From the NCBI GenBank assembly GCA_019419645.1, contig DXZN01000063.1, positions 1-10,328 of the forward strand: a stretch of 10,328 nt of DNA. The letters are read 5' to 3'. The position numbers were made by a program, and so were the translations under genes. This document shows positions 6,044 through 10,328 of the stretch, in pieces (position 1 is the first letter of the stretch; each line of letters opens with the position of its first letter). Source of the stretch: Collinsella sp. (GTDB lineage: Bacteria > Actinomycetota > Coriobacteriia > Coriobacteriales > Coriobacteriaceae). The notes under the pieces are model-generated. The model ran no database searches, was not told where the DNA came from, and saw only the letters and a program-made list of their open reading frames with translations.

Positions 6044-6925
6044 ATGAGCAACTGGCTTAAGCTCGAGGGCGATGTCTGCGCTGTGACCGGCGCGCTCGGC
6101 GGCATGGGCGTCGAGATCTGCCGCGAGTTCGCCCGCAACGGCGCCAACGTCGTCCTGCTCGACCTGGACGAGGAGAAGGTCAAGGCCGCAGCTGCCGACC
6201 TCGCCGCCGAGTTTGGCATCCACGCCGAGGGCTACAAGATGAACACCACCGACGAGGCCGAGGTTCAGGCCGCCGTCGATGCCACCATCGCCGACTTCGG
6301 GCGCGTCGACGTCCTTGTCAACACCGCCGGCATCCTGCGCTTTGCCGCTATGGAGGACCTGCCGCTGAGCGACTGGGAGCAGGTGCTCAACGTCAACCTC
6401 ACCGGCTACTTCATCACCTCGCAGCGCTTTGGTCGCGAGATGATCAAGGCCGGCCAGGGTCGTCTGGTGCACATCTCGACCGTCGCCAGCCACTCCCCCG
6501 AGACGTTCTCGGGCGTGTACAGCTCCACCAAGGCGGGCGTCAACATGATGTCCAAGATGCTGGCCGCCGAGTGGGGCCCCTACGGCGTGCGCTCCAACTG
6601 CGTCGAGCCCTGCTTTGTCAAGACCCCCATGTCGGCGAGCTTTTATGCCGACCCCGAGGTCGAGAAGAGCCGCAGCCGCCTTATCGCCACGCGCCGCATC
6701 GGCGAGGTCAACGATATCGCCAACGCCGTCATGTTCCTGGCGTCCAAGCGCTCGGACTTTACCACCGGCGACGCCATCAAGGTCGATGGCGGCTTCTCCA
6801 ATATGATGGGCGACCTCACCGCCAAGCCCGGCGGCCGCCGAGCCTTTGCCGACAACTACCTCAAGAACAAGGGTGTCGAGCTTTGGTCTGACGAGTCCGG
6901 CGTCGCCAAGCCGACTGACCAGTAA
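6044..6925 (+). CDS. Short-chain dehydrogenase/reductase (SDR)
   Basis: A 293-residue NAD(P)-dependent oxidoreductase of the classical SDR fold. The cofactor motif is T15-G-A-L-G-G-M-G22; Asp40 at the end of the second strand favours NAD(H) over NADP(H). The N-T-A-G motif is at 93-96. The catalytic tetrad is visible: N118, S145, Y159 and K163 (Y-S-S-T-K). The usual Pro-Gly after the sixth strand reads E188-P-C190. The core ends near D248-G-G, followed by an extension of about 40 residues not typical of classical members. ATG 6044 follows AAGGGA (6031-6036). It is the first gene of a cluster with an MFS carrier and a Gfo/Idh enzyme opposite a LysR regulator, so it likely oxidises or reduces a hydroxyl/keto group on the imported compound. 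It does not resemble the Collinsella 7-beta-hydroxysteroid dehydrogenase as I recall it. Substrate unknown. Confidence 0.9.
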   Translation: MSNWLKLEGDVCAVTGALGGMGVEICREFARNGANVVLLDLDEEKVKAAAADLAAEFGIHAEGYKMNTTDEAEVQAAVDATIADFGRVDVLVNTAGILRFAAMEDLPLSDWEQVLNVNLTGYFITSQRFGREMIKAGQGRLVHISTVASHSPETFSGVYSSTKAGVNMMSKMLAAEWGPYGVRSNCVEPCFVKTPMSASFYADPEVEKSRSRLIATRRIGEVNDIANAVMFLASKRSDFTTGDAIKVDGGFSNMMGDLTAKPGGRRAFADNYLKNKGVELWSDESGVAKPTDQ

Positions 6926-6937
6926 ACCAACCCGACA

Positions 6938-6968
6938 GGGAGGCCCCGCGGACGTGTCCGCCCCTCCC
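6938..6968 (+). other. Intercistronic hairpin between SDR and MFS genes
   Basis: GGGAGG (6938-6943) pairs with CCTCCC (6963-6968), and GCGGAC (6948-6953) with GTCCGC (6956-6961); unpaired C residues separate the helices. There is no T-run, so it should not end transcription. It may protect the upstream message or tune relative expression. It partly masks the space before the weak ribosome site of the transporter gene. Confidence 0.4.
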
Positions 6969-6991
6969 CCGCATCGATTAGAAAGAGTCCA

Positions 6992-8248
6992 ATGGCTTCC
7001 ACCAACTCCAACAAGGGTCGCACCGTCGTGCTTTCCGCCGCGTGCGTCACCATGTTCTTCATCAGTTCCATCGCGCTGTATTCCGTTGTGAGCAAGAACC
7101 TGCTCGCCGTCTATCCCGAGTGGTCCAGCGCTCTTACCTGGGCTTTCCCGGTCTTTCAGACCATCATGGCCGTGACGGGTATCTTCGCCGGTCGCATCTC
7201 CGATAAGATCGGCCCCCGCAACGTCGTGATCGCCGCCGCCGTGTGCTACGGCCTGGGCTGGTTCATGTCCGGCACCGTCACCGAGCCTTGGCAGTTCTAC
7301 CTGTGGTTCTCGCTCGTCGCCGCTGTCGGCAACGGCCTGGGCTACAACCCGGCACTCACCACGGGTCAGAAGTGGTTTATCGACAAGAAGGGCCTCGCCT
7401 CCGGCATTACGCTCGCTGCTTCGACCGCCGGCCCCGCCGTGCTGTCCCCGGTACTCGCCTCGCTGCTCATCCCGAGCCTGGGCATCTTTGGCGCCCTCAA
7501 GGCACTCGGCGTCATCTTCTTTGTGACGATCGCCGCCTCCGCCCTGTTCCTGAAGGCCCCCGAGGCCGGCTGGCTGCCCGAGGGCTTCGAGGCCCCCAAG
7601 GGCGGCGCACATGCCGGCACCTTCGGCGACCTCACCCCGGGCGAAATGGTCAAGACCCCGCGCTTCTGGGTCCTCATCGTCACCTTCGCCTTTGCCGCCA
7701 CCGCGGGTACCCTGCTCGTGGGCAAGGTTGCCTCCATCGCCGCCGTCCAGCTCTTCGCCGACCCCACGAGCGCCGCAGCCGTCGCCCTCGGCGGTGTGGT
7801 GGTCTCCGTCAACACCTGCGCCAACCTGGTTGGCCGCCTGTCCTTTGGTCAGATCATCGACAAGCTCGGCGCCTATAAGTCGCTGCTCATCAGCCTTGTC
7901 GTCACCATCGTCGCCCTCGTCATCATGTCGATGAGCTTTACGCAGAGCATGTTCTTTGTGGCGCTCGCCCTGCTCGGCTTTAGCTTTGGCGCCCTGCTCG
8001 TCATCTACCCGCCGCTCACCGGTGGCGCCTTTGGCACCAGCAACATCGGCGTCAACTACGGCATCATGTTCTTGGGCTACGCCGCTTCTACCTGGATCAG
8101 CCAGCCCATCACCGCCGTGCTGTATCACGCCGAGGCCGGCAGCGCCGCCTACCAGCAGTCCTTCTACGGCGCCATCGTGATCGCCGCCATCGCCGTCGTG
8201 CTCACCGTCTACATGATGGTCTCCGACAGCAAGAAGAAGTCCGCCTAG
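6992..8248 (+). CDS. MFS transporter, OFA (oxalate/formate antiporter-like) family
   Basis: A 418-residue inner-membrane secondary transporter with about 12 hydrophobic spans. The first-loop MFS motif is G67-R-I-S-D-K-I-G-P-R76 and its second-half counterpart G281-R-L-S-F-G-Q-I-I-D-K-L-G293. The OFA-like stretch G113-N-G-L-G-Y, then K127-W-F-I-D-K-K-G-L-A-S-G138, is clear, as is the central loop (about 188-224) ending T-P-G-E-M-V-K-T-P-R-F-W. The family is annotated after the oxalate/formate exchanger but covers many carboxylate and other small organic solutes, so the name does not fix the substrate. ATG 6992 follows a weak GAAAGAG (6981-6987). It starts 66 nt after the SDR gene on the same strand and is presumably co-transcribed; it would import the substrate of the two flanking dehydrogenases or exchange it for product. 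Confidence 0.88.
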   Translation: MASTNSNKGRTVVLSAACVTMFFISSIALYSVVSKNLLAVYPEWSSALTWAFPVFQTIMAVTGIFAGRISDKIGPRNVVIAAAVCYGLGWFMSGTVTEPWQFYLWFSLVAAVGNGLGYNPALTTGQKWFIDKKGLASGITLAASTAGPAVLSPVLASLLIPSLGIFGALKALGVIFFVTIAASALFLKAPEAGWLPEGFEAPKGGAHAGTFGDLTPGEMVKTPRFWVLIVTFAFAATAGTLLVGKVASIAAVQLFADPTSAAAVALGGVVVSVNTCANLVGRLSFGQIIDKLGAYKSLLISLVVTIVALVIMSMSFTQSMFFVALALLGFSFGALLVIYPPLTGGAFGTSNIGVNYGIMFLGYAASTWISQPITAVLYHAEAGSAAYQQSFYGAIVIAAIAVVLTVYMMVSDSKKKSA

Positions 8249-8256
8249 TTTTACCG

Positions 8257-8287
8257 ATGCGACAAAGGGACAGACCCTTTGTCGTAT
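8257..8287. repeat. Intercistronic palindrome with GACAAAGGG arms
   Basis: GACAAAGGG (8261-8269) and CCCTTTGTC (8275-8283) flank a 5-nt ACAGA loop. Pairing extends outward through C8260-G8284, a G-T pair, and two A-T pairs to 8257/8287. No T-run follows. It lies in the 69-nt gap between the transporter and the Gfo/Idh gene, ending 19 nt before the latter's ribosome site. It may reduce read-through or stabilise the upstream message. Its compact perfect palindrome looks like a dispersed intergenic repeat, which I cannot confirm from one copy. Confidence 0.7.
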
Positions 8288-8317
8288 TCCACCGGTCACC
8301 AGTATTAAGGAGTCGAA

Positions 8318-9358
8318 ATGTCTGAGCTCAACCCCGTCCGCATTGCCGTCATCGGCGCCGGCGCCATGGGCCGCAACCACATCCGCTTTGTCACCGAGGA
8401 GCCCGAGGCCGAGCTCGTCGCCATCGCCGACGCCTTTGAGGGCGCCCGCGCCACGGCCGAGTCCGCCGGCGTGCCGTTTTACACCGATCCCGCCCAGATG
8501 ATGGACGAGGTCAAGCCCGAGGCCGTCATCATCGCCACCCCCAACGACCTGCACCTGGGCGTTGCCCGCGAGGCTGTGAAGCGCAGCATCGTGCCGCTGG
8601 TCGAAAAGCCGATCTCCAACGACCTGGAAGATGCCCAGGCCTTTGCCGCCGAGGCCGAGACCGCCGGCGTGCCCGTGCTCGTGGGCCAGCACCGTCGCCA
8701 CAACCCCTTCGTCAACAAGGCCAAGGAGATCATCGAGTCCGGCGAGTTGGGCAAGCTCACCGTGTCGAGCTTCCACTACATGATCTATAAGAACGACGAG
8801 TACTTCGATGTCGAGTGGCGCCGCAAGAAGGGTGCCGGCCCGATCCTGGTCAACCTAGTGCACGACGTCGACCTGCTCCGCTACCTGCTGGGCGAGCCCG
8901 TCGCCGTCCAGGGCATGCAGTCCAGCGCCGCCCGCGGTTTTGAGACCGAGGACTCCGCCGTGGTCAACGTCCGCTTTGCCGACGGCGCGCTCGCGAGCAT
9001 GACCATTTCCGACGCCACCGCCAGCCCCTGGAACTGGGAGGCGACCGCTCGCGAGGACCCGCAGTACCGTCCCTTCGACGCCGACGCCTACTTTATCGGC
9101 GGAACCTTGGGCGCCCTTTCGCTGCCCCGCTTGTGCCAGTTCTCCTACGACGGCGCCTCTAACTGGCACAAGCCGCTGCAGATGGAGATCCCGGCTGTGG
9201 ACCCGGCGCTGCCGCACAAGATGCAGCTCAAGCACTTTGTGAAGGTCGTCCGCCGCGAGGTCGAGCCCGTCGTGACCCCCGCCGACAACGTTAAGACGCT
9301 CACGCTTCTCAACGCCATCAAGGAGGCCGCCGAGACCGGTCAGCTCATCGAGCTGTAA
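8318..9358 (+). CDS. Gfo/Idh/MocA-family oxidoreductase
   Basis: A 346-residue NAD(P)-dependent dehydrogenase, typical length. The N-terminal Rossmann domain has the motif G13-A-G-A-M-G18 after the first strand; Asp38 (A-I-A-D-A) after the second suggests NAD(H). The family hallmark E96-K-P98 is present. The C-terminal alpha/beta domain spans about 127-335, with G-Q-H-R-R-H-N-P at 123-130. At the catalytic position the usual Asp-x-x-x-His reads V178-N-L-V-H182: the His is kept but the Asp is not, with Asn at 179. Family members oxidise sugars, sugar acids, inositols or related polyols. A strong AAGGAG (8307-8312) precedes ATG 8318. It is the last gene of the LysR-flanked cluster and is followed by an intrinsic terminator. 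Together with the SDR it suggests two successive redox steps on a polyhydroxy compound; this is inference. Confidence 0.9.
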   Translation: MSELNPVRIAVIGAGAMGRNHIRFVTEEPEAELVAIADAFEGARATAESAGVPFYTDPAQMMDEVKPEAVIIATPNDLHLGVAREAVKRSIVPLVEKPISNDLEDAQAFAAEAETAGVPVLVGQHRRHNPFVNKAKEIIESGELGKLTVSSFHYMIYKNDEYFDVEWRRKKGAGPILVNLVHDVDLLRYLLGEPVAVQGMQSSAARGFETEDSAVVNVRFADGALASMTISDATASPWNWEATAREDPQYRPFDADAYFIGGTLGALSLPRLCQFSYDGASNWHKPLQMEIPAVDPALPHKMQLKHFVKVVRREVEPVVTPADNVKTLTLLNAIKEAAETGQLIEL

Positions 9359-9430
9359 TGCCTTAAGAGCGGCCGCGGCAGAAACCCCATGCCGAGCCCC
9401 TCGGTCCGCCACAAATAAGCCCCTCTTCTT

Positions 9431-9466
9431 TGCCCTGCGAGCAGCCTCCTGCCCGCGGGGCATTTT
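9431..9466 (+). terminator. Intrinsic terminator after the Gfo/Idh gene
   Basis: TGCCCTGCG (9431-9439) pairs with CGCGGGGCA (9454-9462), nine pairs including one G-T, around a 14-nt loop, and is followed by TTTT (9463-9466). It lies about 70 nt after the stop codon and closes the dehydrogenase/transporter cluster. Confidence 0.75.
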
Positions 9467-9482
9467 GCTACTTTGCCAATGG

Positions 9483-9498
9483 TTTTTCTGGGACGGGG
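9483..9498 (+). repeat. Single copy of the TTTTTCTGGGACGGGG motif
   Basis: These 16 bases are identical to 4824-4839, the arm of the 37-bp palindrome 4.6 kb upstream. Here the motif stands alone with no inverted partner nearby; the next bases (GACTTTTTGCACC) differ from the palindrome. It lies between the cluster terminator and the rod-like element upstream of tex. Confidence 0.7.
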
Positions 9499-9539
9499 GA
9501 CTTTTTGCACCTTAGCTTGATTCGTTCGCCACGGAATGA

Positions 9540-9675
9540 GCCTATCTACTACGTTTAACCGATCACCCTCAACCATACCGAATTTCGCGAAATAAAAACC
9601 GCAGGTAGACGGGTTGCGCATTTTCGGAAAACCGGGGGATGGTCGACCCACACGGTTCAAACGTAGTAGATAGGC
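9540..9675. repeat. Rod-like 136-bp inverted-repeat element upstream of tex
   Basis: Positions 9540-9556 are the exact reverse complement of 9659-9675 (17 bp). Pairing continues as AACC (9557-9560) with GGTT (9654-9657) past one bulged C at 9658. Further in, 9561-9570 pairs with 9635-9644 (one mismatch, two G-T), and CCGAA (9578-9582) with TTCGG (9623-9627). Short helices CGC/GCG (9586-9588, 9616-9618) and AACC/GGTT (9597-9600, 9612-9615) close the tip. The whole element therefore folds into one interrupted rod. It encodes no obvious protein and lies just before the tex promoter. It could be a MITE-like repeat or a structured RNA; no named family is recognised. Confidence 0.7.
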
Positions 9676-9725
9676 CGCTTTCGTGGTTCCACGCCAAAAC
9701 AGTCTTTTTTGGGCGAAGTGGCGGG

Positions 9726-9734
9726 TGGTATCCT
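9726..9734 (+). promoter_or_regulatory. Candidate extended -10 promoter for tex
   Basis: TG-G-TATCCT (9726-9734) combines an extended -10 TG with a hexamer matching four of six consensus positions. There is no good -35 box, only a T-run at 9705-9710, which is common for extended -10 promoters. The predicted start near 9741 leaves a leader of about 40 nt before the tex start codon. Confidence 0.45.
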
Positions 9735-9778
9735 TGGTGGCCCTGTGCTGCAAACGCACCTTTACCGCAAGGAGTGTC

Positions 9779-10328
9779 ATGGATCTTATCGCCCAGCTCG
9801 CCCGCGAGCTCAACCTTAAGGCCGCCAATGTCGAGTCGGCCGTCAAGCTCATCGACGAGGGCAACACCATCCCCTTTATCTCGCGCTATCGCAAGGAAGC
9901 CACAGGCGGCATGGACGACGTCGCCCTGCGCGCGCTCGACGAGCGCCTGTCCTACCTGCGCAATCTTGAACAGCGCAAAGAGGACGTCATCCTGCTCATC
10001 GACGCCCAGGGCAAACTCACGCCCGAGCTCGAGCAGCAGATTCGCGAGGCCACACAGCTCCAGCGCGTCGAAGACCTCTACAAGCCCTACCGTAAAAAGC
10101 GCATGACCCGCGCGCAGAAGGCCCGCGAGGCAGGTCTGGAGCCGCTTGCCAACATGGTCATCATGCAGGCCTCGGCCAAGGGCAGCGCGCTCGACGCCGC
10201 CGCGGCATACGTCAACGAGGAGGCCGGCTTCGACACGCCCGAGAAGGCGCTCGCTGGCGCCGCCGACATCGTGGCCGAGACGGTAGCCGAGGACCCCGAG
10301 AACGTCGCCGACCTGCGCGCCTTTACGC
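9779..10328 (+). CDS. Tex, S1-domain RNA-binding/transcription accessory protein (N-terminal part)
   Basis: The first 183 codons of a gene that runs off the right edge; the frame is open to the end. Complete Tex proteins are usually over 700 residues, with an N-terminal helical region, a YqgF-like nuclease fold, helix-hairpin-helix motifs and a C-terminal S1 RNA-binding domain. Only the N-terminal helical region is visible. Diagnostic stretches are residues 29-47 (N-T-I-P-F-I-S-R-Y-R-K-E-A-T-G-G-M-D-D), the E-R-L-S-Y-L-R-N-L-E-Q-R-K-E region after it, and V-E-D-L-Y-K-P-Y-R-K-K-R-M-T-R-A-Q-K-A-R-E-A-G-L-E-P-L further on. ATG 9779 follows AAGGAG (9769-9774) at a short 4-nt spacing. Tex is a conserved cytoplasmic protein linked to transcription and RNA metabolism. 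It appears to be an independent unit, separated from the cluster upstream by a terminator. Confidence 0.93.
   Translation, partial: MDLIAQLARELNLKAANVESAVKLIDEGNTIPFISRYRKEATGGMDDVALRALDERLSYLRNLEQRKEDVILLIDAQGKLTPELEQQIREATQLQRVEDLYKPYRKKRMTRAQKAREAGLEPLANMVIMQASAKGSALDAAAAYVNEEAGFDTPEKALAGAADIVAETVAEDPENVADLRAFT

Noticed and set aside
6044..6925. SDR as the known Collinsella 7-beta-hydroxysteroid dehydrogenase
   Set aside because: From memory, that enzyme is shorter and its cofactor and catalytic-region motifs differ from those here; the gene context also does not point to bile acids.
5921..8776. 951-codon open frame on the minus strand
   Set aside because: It lies antisense to three well-supported genes; its Gly/Asp/His/Val-rich sequence is what G/C-ending codons yield when read on the opposite strand.
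9639..10106. 155-codon + strand frame overlapping the start of tex
   Set aside because: Ser/Arg-rich shadow frame; the overlapping frame from 9779 is clearly Tex and has the ribosome-binding site.

Overview
The window is high-G+C bacterial DNA with dense, short-spaced genes. The gene content (a MarR-controlled pair of ABC exporters, a LysR/SDR/OFA-transporter/Gfo-Idh cluster, and tex), the codon choice and the palindromic repeats between genes together suggest an actinobacterial gut anaerobe of the Coriobacteriia, most likely Collinsella-like. This assignment is an inference; there is no rRNA or other phylogenetic marker in the window.

Layout. (1) Positions 1-389 hold no convincing gene. They contain a nested, strongly self-complementary block (150-247), a perfect 12-bp hairpin (261-288) and a good sigma70-type promoter with overlapping TAGG/CCTA half-sites (306-368). 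(2) 390-4615 (+) is a three-gene operon: a MarR-family repressor and the two halves of a heterodimeric ABC multidrug-type exporter. Each junction is an 8-nt stop/start overlap. The first half-transporter has a degenerate ATPase site and the second a canonical one, as in the TM287/288 or LmrCD type. (3) 4616-4931 is a convergent intergenic region with three inverted repeats in 270 bp: a 36-bp-arm palindrome, an intrinsic terminator, and a 37-bp-arm palindrome. (4) 4932-5810 (-) is a LysR regulator, divergent from a + strand cluster at 6044-9358: a short-chain dehydrogenase, an OFA-type MFS transporter and a Gfo/Idh/MocA dehydrogenase. The divergent gap holds a 15-bp palindrome and a candidate promoter. 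(5) 9359-9778 contains an intrinsic terminator, a copy of the 16-nt motif also found in the 37-bp palindrome, a 136-bp rod-like inverted-repeat element and an extended -10 promoter. (6) From 9779 to the right edge is the N-terminal part of Tex, cut by the window.

Working model. The first operon is a self-regulated drug or toxic-compound export unit. The second is a LysR-controlled unit that imports a small, probably hydroxylated and anionic, compound through the MFS carrier and oxidises or interconverts it with two NAD(P)-dependent dehydrogenases; the substrate cannot be read from the sequence. The most novel material is the intergenic DNA: at least four distinct large palindromic or structured elements plus a short dispersed GGGAC-containing motif. 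They look like members of repeat or structured-RNA families rather than ordinary terminators.
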